From Burkholderia cenocepacia (lineage in GTDB: Bacteria; Pseudomonadota; Gammaproteobacteria; Burkholderiales; Burkholderiaceae): a DNA stretch of 64,000 bases. The stretch spans positions 930,001 through 994,000 of the forward strand of contig NZ_CP060040.1 of assembly GCF_014211915.1 (NCBI RefSeq), written 5' to 3'. Under the pieces are notes generated by a model. The model was not told the origin of the DNA. It worked only from the letters and a program-made list of their open reading frames with translations, and ran no database searches. This document shows, one piece after another, positions 47,145 to 56,764 of this stretch (its first letter is position 1; every line of letters starts with the position of its first letter). Position numbers and translations under genes: made by a program.

Positions 47145-47328
47145 TCGGCTCGCGCGACTGAGTCGATCGTGCACGCCAGTCCGGCCGCCTCGCTGCAACG
47201 GCCGCGTCCCCGTAAAATGCGCGTTTCCGGCGAAATCTTCCCTTTGTATCGCGGCCCGCGCTGACGGCACGCGCGAGCCGAGCCGAATCATCCGAAATCG
47301 AACTGGCATGTTGAAACAGGCAGCACGC

Positions 47329-48273
47329 ATGAAACGCAAGAAGAAGGCAACGCTCGTCGGGCTCGGCGCGGTGCTGTTATGGGCGTCGGTGGTCGCGCTC
47401 GTGCGGGGCGTCAGCGAAAGCCTCGGCGCGACCGGCGGCGCGGCGATGATCTATACGGTGGCGTCCGTGCTGCTGCTGTTCTCGATCGGCTTCCCCGACC
47501 TGAGCCGCTTCCCGAAAAGCTATCTGCTCTGGGGCGGGCTGCTGTTCGTGTCGTACGAGCTGTGCCTGGCGCTGTCGATCGGCTATGCGAGCAACGGTCG
47601 GCAAGCGATCGAAGTCGCGATGGTCAACTATCTGTGGCCGAGCCTTACGTTGGTCGCCGCCATCGTATTCAACCGGCAGCGCGCGAACCTGCTGGTCGTG
47701 CCGGGCGTCCTGCTGTCGATGCTCGGCATCTGCTGGGTGCTCGGCGGCGACCAGGGGCTCGATCCCGCCGGCATGCTGCGCAACGTCGCGGACAATCCGC
47801 TGAGCTACGGCCTGGCATTGTTCGGCGCGCTGATCTGGGCCGCCTATTGCACGGTGACCGCGCGCATCGCCGACGGCAAGAACGGCGTCACGCCGTTCTT
47901 CATGCTGGTCGCCGCGGTGCTCTGGATCAAGTTCGCGATCGAAGGCGGCGGCGGCATGACGTTCAGTTTTCGCGCGATCGTGTATCTCGTGCTGGCGGCG
48001 TCGGCGCTCGGCTTCGGCTACGCAGCCTGGAACACCGGCATCATGCACGGCAACGTGACGGTCATCGTCGGCGCATCGTACTTCACGCCGGTGCTCGCCG
48101 CCGCCCTCGCCGCCACGCTGCTGCATGCGCCGCTGTCGATCGAATTCTGGCAAGGCGCATCGATGGTGTGCGGCGGCTCGATCCTGTGCTGGCTCGCGAC
48201 GCGCAGCCGGCGTCGTGACGAGGCCGAGCCCGTGCCGATCGGTAGGGAAACCGAAGGTAACTGCCACGGATAA
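47329..48273 (+). CDS. yddG: aromatic amino acid exporter YddG
   Basis: A 314-residue DMT-superfamily transporter with ten helices and two EamA halves, close to E. coli YddG throughout: KATLVGLGAVLLWASVVALVRGVSESLGATGGAA, SYELCLALSIGYASNGRQAIEVAMVNYLWPSL (split here into known segments), WVLGGDQGLD, AAYCTVTARIADGKNG and a C-terminal MVCGGSILCWLATR. It exports Phe, Tyr and Trp, and possibly paraquat. ATG 47329 aligns with the family start; an ATG at 47308 would add seven residues. Confidence 0.93.
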   Translation: MKRKKKATLVGLGAVLLWASVVALVRGVSESLGATGGAAMIYTVASVLLLFSIGFPDLSRFPKSYLLWGGLLFVSYELCLALSIGYASNGRQAIEVAMVNYLWPSLTLVAAIVFNRQRANLLVVPGVLLSMLGICWVLGGDQGLDPAGMLRNVADNPLSYGLALFGALIWAAYCTVTARIADGKNGVTPFFMLVAAVLWIKFAIEGGGGMTFSFRAIVYLVLAASALGFGYAAWNTGIMHGNVTVIVGASYFTPVLAAALAATLLHAPLSIEFWQGASMVCGGSILCWLATRSRRRDEAEPVPIGRETEGNCHG

Positions 48274-48343
48274 CGATGCCCGGCGCCGTCGACGGAAGGT
48301 CCGAACGCAGCGGTCGGCCATGCCCCGAACTGGGGCCGCCGGG

Positions 48344-48976
48344 CTACCTCTGCGATTCCAGCGCGATCCGCACGGCCAGCCCGGCCAGCACCGTCCCCAT
48401 CAACCAGCGCTGAACCGCCGCCCACAGCGGCCGCCCCGCGAGAAAGCCTGCGATCGAACCGGCCGCGCAGGCAATCAGCGCGTTGACGCTGACGCTCACC
48501 GCGATCTGCACGCAGCCGAGCGCCAGCGATTGCGCGAGCACGCTGCCGTGCCCCGGCACGATGAACTGCGGCAGCAACGACAGATACATCACCGCGATCT
48601 TCGGGTTCGCGAGGTTCGTGACGAAGCCCATCGTGAACAGCCTGACGCGGCTGTCGTGCGGCAACTGCCGGACCTGGAACGCGGAGCGCCCGCCCGGCTT
48701 CAGCGCCTGCCACGCCAGGTACGCCAGATACAGCGCGCCGGCAAAGCGCAGCGCATCGTATGCGTACGGCACGGTCATCACCAGCGCGGTGATGCCCACT
48801 GCCGCGCACACCATGTAGAACACGAATCCCAGTGCGACGCCGCCGAGCGATATCAGCCCGGCGCGGCGGCCCTGGCAGATCGAGCGCGAAACCAGATAGA
48901 TCATGTTCGGTCCAGGCGTCAGCACCATGCCGAGCGACACGAGTCCGAACGCAAACAGGGTGGGCAAGGCCGGCAC
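48344..48976 (-). CDS. LysE/RhtB-family amino acid exporter
   Basis: A 210-residue exporter with six predicted helices. The family signature is GMVLTPGPNMIYLVSRSICQGRRAG at the N-terminus and GFVTNLANPKIAVMYLSLLPQF in the middle, nearer to the RhtB/homoserine branch than the gene at 22399. GTG 48976 has AAGGAG six bases upstream. A LysR-type regulator lies 118 bases upstream in the same direction and may control it. Convergent with yddG. Confidence 0.9.
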   Translation of the reverse strand: MPALPTLFAFGLVSLGMVLTPGPNMIYLVSRSICQGRRAGLISLGGVALGFVFYMVCAAVGITALVMTVPYAYDALRFAGALYLAYLAWQALKPGGRSAFQVRQLPHDSRVRLFTMGFVTNLANPKIAVMYLSLLPQFIVPGHGSVLAQSLALGCVQIAVSVSVNALIACAAGSIAGFLAGRPLWAAVQRWLMGTVLAGLAVRIALESQR

Positions 48977-49094
48977 GGCACGCTCCTTCAGGGTAACGAC
49001 AACGATGTCCGAGCAATATATTGCATCTCGATTATCGTCGGCATGAATAAACTGCAAGCACCCCATGAGCGTCGTGCATCGTACCGACCGGTTG

Positions 49095-49991
49095 CTACCT
49101 GCCCTTTTTCGCGCGCGTCCGGGTCGTCTTTCCCGCCTTCGCACGTTGCGCATCGACGAGCCGCACGAACTCGTCGGTGACCGCATTGCCCGTGGTGTTC
49201 CACGCCAGTCGCACGGAGCGATGCAGCCGCGGCGACAGTTCCAGCACACGGCCGCCGAACGGCGTGTACGTGAGCGTGACGCGCGGCACGATCGACACGC
49301 CCATGCCCGCCTCCGCCATCGACAGGATGGTGCGCATCTCGACGACGTTGAACGCCGCGCGAAGCGGCACGCCGCCGCGCGCGAAGTAATCCGTGATCAC
49401 CGGCCCGCACCCCGCCTTCGAGAAGATGAACGGCGCCGCGGCCAACTGCCTGGCCGACACGCTCTTGCGGCCGGCGAACATGTCGTCGGCCGCCACCGCG
49501 ACGAAATCCTCATCGAGTAGCGGCAGGTTGTGCGCGAACGTCTTCGTGCCGGCCACCACGCCGACGTCGGCCGTCCCGTCGTCGATCCACCCTTCGACTT
49601 CGCTGTCCGTGCCTTCGAGCAGCACCGCCGACACGCCCTGGTGCATTTCCTTCAACGCCTCGAGCGCGGGAACGACGAACGCCAGCGACACGCTCGGCAG
49701 CGACGCGACCACCAGCTTCCCTTCAAGCTTGCCGCGCGACAGGCTGAACTGCTGGCGCAGCATCTGCGCTTCCCGCACCACGCTCTGGACATACGGCCAC
49801 AGGCGTTCGCCGGCCGCCGTCAGAACGACCGGCTGCCGGTCACGCCAGAGCAGCTTGACCTGCGTGATGTCTTCCAGCTCCGTCAGCGCATGGCTGATCG
49901 CGGATTGACTGCGGCTGAGCCGGTCTGCCGCGGCCGTCAGCGAGCCGAGTTCGACCACGGCGGCCAGAGCCTGCAACTGGGCAAGCGTCAT
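49095..49991 (-). CDS. LysR-family transcriptional regulator
   Basis: A 298-residue regulator. HTH: LAQLQALAAVVELGSLTAAADRLSRSQSAISHALTELE near residues 3-40; the rest is a periplasmic-binding-fold effector domain. GAGGAAA precedes ATG 49991. The C-terminal tail is Lys/Arg-rich (TRTRAKKGR). LysR proteins usually regulate a divergent gene, but here the other side is empty, so the downstream LysE exporter is the best target. Confidence 0.9.
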   Translation of the reverse strand: MTLAQLQALAAVVELGSLTAAADRLSRSQSAISHALTELEDITQVKLLWRDRQPVVLTAAGERLWPYVQSVVREAQMLRQQFSLSRGKLEGKLVVASLPSVSLAFVVPALEALKEMHQGVSAVLLEGTDSEVEGWIDDGTADVGVVAGTKTFAHNLPLLDEDFVAVAADDMFAGRKSVSARQLAAAPFIFSKAGCGPVITDYFARGGVPLRAAFNVVEMRTILSMAEAGMGVSIVPRVTLTYTPFGGRVLELSPRLHRSVRLAWNTTGNAVTDEFVRLVDAQRAKAGKTTRTRAKKGR

Positions 49992-50377
49992 CAGGTTTCC
50001 TCGTTCGGGGGTATGTATGCCACGCATGAAGTGGCTGATCGACTTGAATTATATTGAACTGCCGGCGAATGCCGGCATGGGGCTGATTCGCCCGCTGCGG
50101 GACAAGATATCGCCCGGGATTTTCAGGATGGTCGCCCTGCTGTTCGTGCTCGTCGCAGCGTCGCGGATGATCTGGAAGTCGGGCGCATTTCGGCACGGCG
50201 GATCGCCTGCCGCCCGCACGGGCAGCGTGCACGCAGCATGCGTTCTGAAAGCTGCAACGCGTAGTATTCGCAGACCCGGCGTATCGCTCCGACCGACAGC
50301 GCGGACGATATGCGACCGGCTTTGCTGCGCGTACGCTGATACCGACGTCGGCGTTGCCACGTTTTCAGAGGCACGAA
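49992..50377 (+). other. LysR upstream region, no gene seen
   Basis: About 385 bases. A plus-strand frame opens at 50017 but has poor codon use after its first 60 codons. AT-rich sequence at 50040-50060 is a likely promoter zone. Confidence 0.35.
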
Positions 50378-50458
50378 ATGGAAACCTATGTGTTGCTGGG
50401 CTGCGGATTGGGCCTTGGCTTGTTGATCGCGATCTGGGGCATCTGGTCGCTCCGATGA
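50378..50458 (+). CDS. 26-residue single-helix membrane peptide
   Basis: A tiny frame with AGAGG six bases before its ATG. After METYV come about 18 strongly hydrophobic residues (GLGLGLLIAIWGIW core) and a final Arg, the shape of small membrane proteins. Unknown function; evidence is the ribosome site plus the helix. Confidence 0.4.
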   Translation: METYVLLGCGLGLGLLIAIWGIWSLR

Positions 50459-50668
50459 CGCGCACCGGCCCCGTCCGCGCGCAAGGATTCCGTATGGAGA
50501 CGGACGGGAAACCATAGTATCGGTGAACGGTTCCATTCGACTTGATTCGCAGTCCGATTCAGCCTGACATCGCCCGCCCCTGAACCGTCGGTCGCCGCTG
50601 CCGCCCGGCACGCGACATGTTCGGCACCGCGCCCTGCTCCATTCCCGAAGACGCGTTAGACTATTCGG

Positions 50669-50926
50669 ATGGAACAATGCCGTTATTGCCAGAGAATCCG
50701 CGATGAATGGGATTGCCACGGCGACGAATGCCGCCGGGCAATCGCCAAGGCACTGCGCCGCCAGCGTGCGGGCCTGCCGATGGTGCCCGATCGCATCCGC
50801 AACGAGTTGCCGTCCGGCGCGCCGACCCAGCAGGTGATCGCGGTCCTGTCGCGCCAGCGCCTGCGCGCGCGTCGCGGCAACGAGGAACGCCGCGAGCGCA
50901 AGGAAATCGACGACGACGGGGTCTGA
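50669..50926 (+). CDS. small Cys/His protein, hypothetical
   Basis: An 85-residue basic protein. The N-terminus has CRYCQRIRDEWDCHGDEC, a possible zinc-binding knuckle; the remainder is Arg-rich. No strong ribosome site. Not recognised. Confidence 0.45.
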   Translation: MEQCRYCQRIRDEWDCHGDECRRAIAKALRRQRAGLPMVPDRIRNELPSGAPTQQVIAVLSRQRLRARRGNEERRERKEIDDDGV

Positions 50927-51212
50927 TCCAGCCACCGTGCCGTCTCGCGCTCCGTTGCACGTTGTTCGCCCCCTCCTTCCCGCAGGGCGTCCCCCCGTGC
51001 GCGCATCCCTTCTGTTCACGCCCCCCTGTCCCTTGCAATCCCGGCAACACCGCATGGGGACAGAAGATGTTTGTCTCGAAATTATTACCTCGAGCGCAAC
51101 GATCTTTCACTCAAACCCACGTTTACCCTAGATCACGCGACGCCTACGATGTAATCAACCGCTTACGACATGGTGTCGAACGCGGAAAGCCAAATAAACA
51201 TCGGAGGTCATC

Positions 51213-51512
51213 ATGAAATCGCTCGTTTCCGCAGTCGCCGCCGCCGTCGCCCTGTCCGCCTCGTTCGGCGCATTCGCACAAAGCACCGTGACGCGCGCCC
51301 AGGTGCGCGAGGAACTGGTCCAGCTCGAAAACGCCGGCTACAAGCCCAGCCAGTCGAGCCCGCATTACCCCGCCGACATCCAGGCTGCGCAAGCCCGCGT
51401 GCACGGCGTCGACAACAGCGGCTCCGGCTCGCAACCGGCCGCGACCGCCGAGAGCGGCGCACCGGTCGTCCGCGCGCAGAACCCGCGCGACTCGGTCTAC
51501 TTCGGCCATTAA
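51213..51512 (+). CDS. DUF4148 periplasmic protein
   Basis: A 99-residue exported protein of the DUF4148 family common in Burkholderia. It has a signal peptide (ending GAFA|Q), TVTRAQVREELVQLENAGY, and the family PHYPADIQAAQARV motif. GGAGG stands five bases before the ATG and a strong terminator follows, so it is a single-gene transcript. Role unknown. Confidence 0.9.
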   Translation: MKSLVSAVAAAVALSASFGAFAQSTVTRAQVREELVQLENAGYKPSQSSPHYPADIQAAQARVHGVDNSGSGSQPAATAESGAPVVRAQNPRDSVYFGH

Positions 51513-51550
51513 GTCTGCCGCTGCACGCCCCGCGCGTGCGGCCCGCAGAT

Positions 51551-51588
51551 GCAACGAGCCCGTCCCGCGTCGGGCTCGTTGCGTTTCG
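51551..51588 (+). terminator. terminator of the DUF4148 gene
   Basis: GCAACGAGCCCG pairs perfectly with CGGGCTCGTTGC (12 bp, 8-base loop), followed by GTTTCGG. It may also serve the convergent cyclase gene. Confidence 0.8.
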
Positions 51589-51596
51589 GCCCGCCG

Positions 51597-53369
51597 TCAG
51601 CGAGTGCCGTCCGAGGCGACGCGACCGGTTTGGTCCGGCGTACCTCCGCGGACCAGATCCTGATAGCGCACGCACACGCACTGCGCGGACGCCTTCGCCG
51701 CATACATCGCCGCATCCGCCTTGACGAGCAACTCCTCGGCCGACGCGCCATCCGCCGGAAACTCGCTGACGCCGATGCTCGCGCCGACGGCCATGCGCCC
51801 TTCGTCGAACTCGAGCTCCTCGGCCATCACGATCTGGATGCGCGACGCGACATCGCCGATCACCGCGGGTGAACTCACGTCCGAAATCAGCACGATGAAT
51901 TCGTCGCCGCCGAGCCGTGCCGCCATGTCGCCGGCGCGCAGCACCTGGCTCAGACGCTTCGCGACCGCGACGAGCGTGCGGTCGCCCGCCGAGTGTCCGT
52001 GCTGGTCATTGATCTGCTTGAAGCGGTCGAGATCGACGAACATCACCGCCAGCCCTTCGCGCACCGCGGCCGCATGCCGGATCGCGGCCTCGAGATGCTC
52101 CATGAACAGCAGGCGGTTCGGCAGGCCGGTCAGCGGATCGTGACCGGCAAGGTGCGTCAGCTCCAGCTGCTTCGCGCGCAGCATCGCCATCTGCGTGCGG
52201 ATCTCCACGCGCATGCTGTCGAAACAGCGCGCGAGCACGCCGATCTCGTCGGCCCGCGCGACCGGCAGCCGTTCGGCGGCCGGGTCGTCGAACACGTGTG
52301 TCGCGGCGCGCGCGAGGGTCTGCAACGGCCGCGTGATCGCACGCGCGAACAGGATCGCGAGAATCACCGCCAGCACGCTCGATACGAGCACCATCCTGAC
52401 GATTCGTTCGCCCAGCATGCCGGCCGGCGCGAGCACGTCGGCCAGCGGGCGAGCCATCCCGAGCACGACGAAGCGGTTGCCCTCGTCCTGCCCGAACGGC
52501 GTGCGCACGAACGCGAACATCTGTCCCGGTGCTTCGTCGGGCTGCGCGAGTCCGTTGAGCGTCACGTTCGTGCGCGCGCTGTCGAACAGCGCGCGCGTGA
52601 CGGCAAAGCGGTCCTGCATCAACACGCGCCGGCCGCGATCGAAGCCGAACGTCTGCGCCGGATCGGGATGCACGAGAAAATCGCCCCACTCGTTCGCGAG
52701 ATAAACCGCATAGTCGTCCGGAAGATCGCGTTCGAGCCGGTCTAACACGCGCGACAGCTCGACGTCGACGACGAGCGCGCCGACCGTCTGGCCGGCCGCG
52801 TCGACCACCGGCGTGCCCACGCGCAGAATCGGCAGCCCTTCCGCCGCATGCGATCCCGTCTCGTGATTGACCACGATCGGCGACAGATAGATATGGCCGG
52901 GCGCCGTCGCGAGCGTATCGAATACATAGGAGAACTGCCCTTTCTCCTGGAACGCGCTTTCGGGCAGCACGACGATGCCGCGCGCATCGCGATCGAGGCG
53001 AATGCGTTCGATCCCGAAATGCCCGCTCGCGATCAGGCGAATCTGCAGGTATTCCGCATGATTGCGCATGAAGCTGTAGTACACCTGCTCGAGCCGCATG
53101 CGTCGCGCGGTGTCCGGGTTGTCGCCGCCAGCGACGGACGCGGACGACGGCAACTGCGCGAGCACGAGCGCATCGTCGGCCACGTCGGCAAGCGCGGTGG
53201 TGAAGCGCTGCCCGAGCAATTGCGTCGACATCAGCAGGCTGTGCTGCGCTTCCTGCACGAGCATCGCGCGGTTGGCGCGATACGCGGAGTAGCCGGTCGT
53301 GCCGGCCGCGATCACGCCGATGCACGCGAACAGCAACGACAGCTTCGACGTGAGGCCGAGCCGGATCAT
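51597..53369 (-). CDS. membrane diguanylate cyclase with extracytoplasmic sensor
   Basis: A 590-residue inner-membrane protein: TM1 at about 9-28, a large periplasmic domain of double-Cache type at 30-320, TM2 at about 324-345, HAMP at 345-398 and a GGDEF domain from about 405. The catalytic motif is intact (RLGGDEF, GGDEF at 487-491) and an inhibitory I-site RAGD is at 478-481, five residues upstream as expected. It makes c-di-GMP. Its ATG overlaps the stop of a PotD-like binding-protein gene as ATGA, so the two are made together, suggesting that the bound ligand controls the cyclase. No EAL domain. Confidence 0.93.
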   Translation of the reverse strand: MIRLGLTSKLSLLFACIGVIAAGTTGYSAYRANRAMLVQEAQHSLLMSTQLLGQRFTTALADVADDALVLAQLPSSASVAGGDNPDTARRMRLEQVYYSFMRNHAEYLQIRLIASGHFGIERIRLDRDARGIVVLPESAFQEKGQFSYVFDTLATAPGHIYLSPIVVNHETGSHAAEGLPILRVGTPVVDAAGQTVGALVVDVELSRVLDRLERDLPDDYAVYLANEWGDFLVHPDPAQTFGFDRGRRVLMQDRFAVTRALFDSARTNVTLNGLAQPDEAPGQMFAFVRTPFGQDEGNRFVVLGMARPLADVLAPAGMLGERIVRMVLVSSVLAVILAILFARAITRPLQTLARAATHVFDDPAAERLPVARADEIGVLARCFDSMRVEIRTQMAMLRAKQLELTHLAGHDPLTGLPNRLLFMEHLEAAIRHAAAVREGLAVMFVDLDRFKQINDQHGHSAGDRTLVAVAKRLSQVLRAGDMAARLGGDEFIVLISDVSSPAVIGDVASRIQIVMAEELEFDEGRMAVGASIGVSEFPADGASAEELLVKADAAMYAAKASAQCVCVRYQDLVRGGTPDQTGRVASDGTR

Positions 53370-54496
53370 TTTCCGAATCGCTCCGGCCGGTCGCCCGACA
53401 CGATGCGGCTCCACAGCGATTCGCGGCGCGCGATGTCCTCCACGGGCTGAAGCCACACGAGATGCTGGTGTCCGGTATCCAGGCCGCGCGGCGGCTCGAG
53501 CGTGTTCGCGAGCCCCTGACGCTCGGTCAGCAGCGCGCCGATCGCCGGTTCGAGCATGTAGTTGATCCACGCGAAGGCAAGCTCGGGACGTTGCGCGCCG
53601 CGCGTGACGGCCCAGCAGTCGAGCCACGCGAGCGCGCCTTCGTCCGGGATCACGTACCCGACGTCCGCGCCGGCGCGACGCAACTGCTCCACCTGCTGCG
53701 TGCCGTAGTTGCCGAACATCAGCGCCGCGCGATGCTGGACGAACAGCGCGGTCGCTTCTTCGGGAAGCGTGTAGTACGTCAGCAGGTTGCGGCGCAGGTC
53801 GATCAGCTTGCGGGCCACGGCAAGCGTCTGCGCGGGCGACAGGCGGAACGGATCGGAATAGCCGAGCGCCAGCGCCGTGAACGAGAAGTTGTGCTGCGCG
53901 CTGTTGAAGTCGAGCACCTTGCCGCGATAGCGAGGATTCCACAGCTCGCGCATCGAGCGCGGCGCGGCCGGCACCTGCTTGCGATCGTAGATCAGCCCCA
54001 TCGACGAATACGTGAACGGGATCGCGTAGGACGCGCCGTCCTGCACGAGGCCGCCGATCGTCGCGAGCTGCTGGAAATTCGGCAACTGCCGCCGCCGGTT
54101 CGCGATGCGCGACAGGTCGATCGGCGCAAGCAGGTGTTCATGCGCATAGCGCTGGATCTCGGCCGTGTTCGCGGCCAGCACGTCGTACGGCGGCGGCGAC
54201 GCGCTGTGCAACCGCGTCCACAGCGCTTCGTCGGAATCGACCAGCGTCACCTCGACACGCACATGAAACTGCGCCTCGAATGCGCTGACGATATCGCTGT
54301 CCGCATAACCGGGCCAGGCCAGCACGCGCAGCACGTTGTCGTTGACGGTTTCGGGAGAGGCCGCGACGGCCGGCGGAACGGGCGCCAGTAAGCCAAGCGT
54401 CAGCATGACAAGCAGCGTGCGCACGGCGCCGCGGGCGCGCGCGCGTGCACCGATTCCCCTGATCAATCGCACCCCGCGTGAATCGCCCGGCTGCAT
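53366..54496 (-). CDS. PotD-like periplasmic polyamine-binding protein
   Basis: A 376-residue extracytoplasmic solute-binding protein of the spermidine/putrescine type. An Arg-rich N-terminus and hydrophobic stretch form the signal peptide (to about residue 46); mature motifs include VLAWPGYADSDIVSAFE, PPYDVLAANTAEI, AIPFTYSSMGLIYDRK and a late AFAWINYMLEP. AAGGA stands eight bases before ATG 54496. No permease or ATPase gene is near, and the downstream gene is a membrane diguanylate cyclase coupled by ATGA. The likely role is as a sensory co-receptor rather than a transporter. Confidence 0.88.
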   Translation of the reverse strand: MQPGDSRGVRLIRGIGARARARGAVRTLLVMLTLGLLAPVPPAVAASPETVNDNVLRVLAWPGYADSDIVSAFEAQFHVRVEVTLVDSDEALWTRLHSASPPPYDVLAANTAEIQRYAHEHLLAPIDLSRIANRRRQLPNFQQLATIGGLVQDGASYAIPFTYSSMGLIYDRKQVPAAPRSMRELWNPRYRGKVLDFNSAQHNFSFTALALGYSDPFRLSPAQTLAVARKLIDLRRNLLTYYTLPEEATALFVQHRAALMFGNYGTQQVEQLRRAGADVGYVIPDEGALAWLDCWAVTRGAQRPELAFAWINYMLEPAIGALLTERQGLANTLEPPRGLDTGHQHLVWLQPVEDIARRESLWSRIVSGDRPERFGK

Positions 54497-54665
54497 TCGA
54501 CTGTCCTTTTTCGAGTCGATGCGATATCCCGCAACGAGACCATAAAACGCAGGGTCACGCAATCGGAACAAGCCGCACGTCACGCATATTCGCAGGCCTC
54601 ACGGCTGAATGCGACCCAATTACACGAGCCCGCGTCGGGCCGCGAACACACGAACACACGAACAC

Positions 54666-54705
54666 GCGGAGACGCGGAGACACGGAGACGCGGAGACGCG
54701 AATAC
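54666..54705 (+). repeat. short 8-bp tandem repeat
   Basis: Five units of GCGGAGAC (third ACGGAGAC, last GCGAATAC) lie in the 214-base gap between the binding-protein and regulator genes, with a related CGAACACA doublet just upstream at 54643-54660. It may be a variable-number locus. Confidence 0.8.
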
Positions 54706-54710
54706 GAACG

Positions 54711-55433
54711 TCAGCGCCAGGCCTGCGTGAATTCGGCGATCACGCGCGACAGGTGGGCGCGCATCGCGTCGCGCGCACTGGCCGCGTCGCGCGCCATGAT
54801 CGCCGCGAAGATCCGCTGGTGATCCTCCTGCGACGCCTCGCGCAGCGCGGGCGAGTGAAAGTGCTCCTCGATCTTGTCCCACAGCGGATCGGCGCGCGCG
54901 CAATCCCACATCGCCGTGACCATGTGCAGCAGCACCGTGTTGCCGGTCGATTCCGCGATGCGCAGGTGGAACTGGCGATCGGCCGCGTCATATGCGGCCT
55001 TGTCGTTCATCTGTTCGCGCATCGTCGTCAGCGAGAAAAACAGGCGGTCGAGATCGCCATCCTTGCGCTCGGTCGCCGCGAGCGCCGCGACTTCCGCCTC
55101 GATCAGCCCGCGCGCGCGCAGCGTCTCGATCGGCCCGGGGCCGCGCGGTACTTCGAACGTGACCGGCCGCGCGGCGTCGGCCGCCGACACGTAGATGCCC
55201 GAGCCGATCCGCACCTCGACGACCCCCTGCACCTCGAGCGCGATGATCGCCTCGCGCACTTGCGTACGGCTCACGCCGAACTGGTCGGCCAGACTGCGCT
55301 CCGACGGCAGTCGTGCGCCGGCTTCGAACGCGCCGGCGGCCACCATCGCGTGAATCTGCCGCGCAAGGCCGATATAGGAGCGGTCCGCGGCATCGGTGTC
55401 GCGGCTGGCGGGCAGGCTGGAAAGGTCGGTCAT
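54711..55433 (-). CDS. uxuR: FadR-type GntR regulator of hexuronate genes (UxuR/ExuR-like)
   Basis: A 240-residue repressor. The winged HTH reads [35 protein letters not shown] near residues 41-75, followed by an FCD ligand domain with the metal/ligand His and Asp residues ([14 protein letters not shown]). It is divergent from uxuA and shares an intergenic region with three TGGTxxACCA-type operators. Its ligand is likely an early hexuronate intermediate such as fructuronate. The ATG at 55433 is used; no strong ribosome site. Confidence 0.88.
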   Translation of the reverse strand: MTDLSSLPASRDTDAADRSYIGLARQIHAMVAAGAFEAGARLPSERSLADQFGVSRTQVREAIIALEVQGVVEVRIGSGIYVSAADAARPVTFEVPRGPGPIETLRARGLIEAEVAALAATERKDGDLDRLFFSLTTMREQMNDKAAYDAADRQFHLRIAESTGNTVLLHMVTAMWDCARADPLWDKIEEHFHSPALREASQEDHQRIFAAIMARDAASARDAMRAHLSRVIAEFTQAWR

Positions 55434-55483
55434 CGAAAGGCTCGCAACAGGCTGGCCGGCGCCGCTGCGGCGTCGGATCGACA

Positions 55484-55500
55484 AAATGGTACACCAATTT
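55484..55500. promoter_or_regulatory. UxuR operator site 1
   Basis: AAATGGTACACCAATTT: core TGGT-AC-ACCA at 55487-55496 with AT-rich flanks, the FadR-family hexuronate operator form. It lies 50 bases before the regulator start, so it probably autoregulates. Confidence 0.75.
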
Positions 55501-55580
55501 GGCTGCGCCGCCGGTTCGACCGATCGACCAGCCTATGCTTGCCACTTCCAGAAATGCATCACGGGTGATCGCTTGCCTGA

Positions 55581-55620
55581 CAACTGGTAAACCACTATCC
55601 CACGCAACTGGCATACCAAT
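55581..55620 (+). promoter_or_regulatory. UxuR operator sites 2 and 3
   Basis: TGGTAAACCA at 55585-55594 and TGGCATACCA at 55609-55618, 24 bases apart, upstream of uxuA. Together with site 1 they could form a loop that silences both divergent promoters. Confidence 0.7.
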
Positions 55621-55702
55621 CATAATCCGCACACCGACGACGGCCCGGCACGCCGCCGCCCCGCTCGTCCGACGCATGAACCGCCAGCCAGGAGCCTTTC
55701 CA

Positions 55703-56764
55703 GTGAAGATGTCTTTCCGTTGGTACGGCGAGTCCGATCCGGTCTCGCTGCAATACATCCGCCAGATCCCCGGCGTCACGCATATCGTGTCCGCGATCTA
55801 CGACGAACCCGTGGGCGAGGTCTGGCCCGCGCACAAGATCGACGCGCTGAAGGCGACGATCGAGCGCGCCGGCCTGCAGTTCGACGTCGTCGAATCGGTA
55901 CCGGTGCACGAGGACATCAAGCTCGGCAAGCCAACCCGCGACCGCCTGATCGACCACTACCGGCAAACGATCCGCCATCTCGGCGCGGCCGGCATCCGCG
56001 TCGTCTGCTACAACTTCATGCCCGTGTTCGACTGGACCCGCACCGAGCTGTCGAAGACACTCGACGACGGCTCGACCTGCCTCGCGTTCAGCACCGACGC
56101 GGTCGACCGGATCGATCCGAACGACGGCATCGCGCTGCCCGGCTGGGATTCGAGCTACCGGCCCGAACAGTTGCAGGCGCTGCTCGCCGACTACCGCGAC
56201 GTCGACGAGAACGCGCTGTGGGCCAATCTCGAATACTTCCTGAAGGCGATCATTCCGGTCGCCGAGGAAGCCGGCGTGAAGATGGCGATCCATCCCGACG
56301 ATCCGCCGCGCCCGATCTTCGGGCTGCCGCGCATCGTGAAGAACCGCGACGATCTCGCGCGGATCGTGCGCATCGTCGACTCGCCCGCGAACGGGCTGAC
56401 GCTGTGCTCGGGCTCGCTCGGCGCGGGCCCCGAGAACGACGTCGAAGCGCTCGTGCGCGAGTTCGGCGCGATGGGCCGCATCCATTTCGCGCACATCCGC
56501 AACGTGAAGGTCGACGCGAACGGCGATTTCGAGGAAACCGCGCATCTGTCGAGCTGCGGCTCGCTCGACATCGCCGCGATCGTGAAGGCGTACCACGACA
56601 CCGGCTTCACCGGCTACGTGCGCCCCGACCACGGCCGCATGATCTGGGGCGAGACGGGCAAGCCCGGCTACGGCCTCTACGACCGCGCGCTCGGCGCCGT
56701 CTACCTGAACGGCCTGTGGGAAGCGCTGGCGAAGTTCGACCGCACCCCGCAAGCATCGCGGTAA
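55703..56764 (+). CDS. uxuA: mannonate dehydratase
   Basis: A 353-residue metal-dependent TIM-barrel enzyme that converts D-mannonate to 2-keto-3-deoxygluconate in glucuronate breakdown. Motifs include [22 protein letters not shown] (shown in parts), [19 protein letters not shown] with catalytic His/Asp, and HIRNVK. GTG 55703 has CAGGAG eight bases upstream; the ATG at 55709 is too close to none and 14 bases away. It lies just downstream of operator sites and is followed 72 bases later by its probable transporter. Confidence 0.95.
   Translation: MKMSFRWYGESDPVSLQYIRQIPGVTHIVSAIYDEPVGEVWPAHKIDALKATIERAGLQFDVVESVPVHEDIKLGKPTRDRLIDHYRQTIRHLGAAGIRVVCYNFMPVFDWTRTELSKTLDDGSTCLAFSTDAVDRIDPNDGIALPGWDSSYRPEQLQALLADYRDVDENALWANLEYFLKAIIPVAEEAGVKMAIHPDDPPRPIFGLPRIVKNRDDLARIVRIVDSPANGLTLCSGSLGAGPENDVEALVREFGAMGRIHFAHIRNVKVDANGDFEETAHLSSCGSLDIAAIVKAYHDTGFTGYVRPDHGRMIWGETGKPGYGLYDRALGAVYLNGLWEALAKFDRTPQASR

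Noticed and set aside
50017..50517. 166-residue plus-strand frame opposite the LysR gene
   Set aside because: Codon use decays after the first third and it overlaps a better small-peptide candidate.
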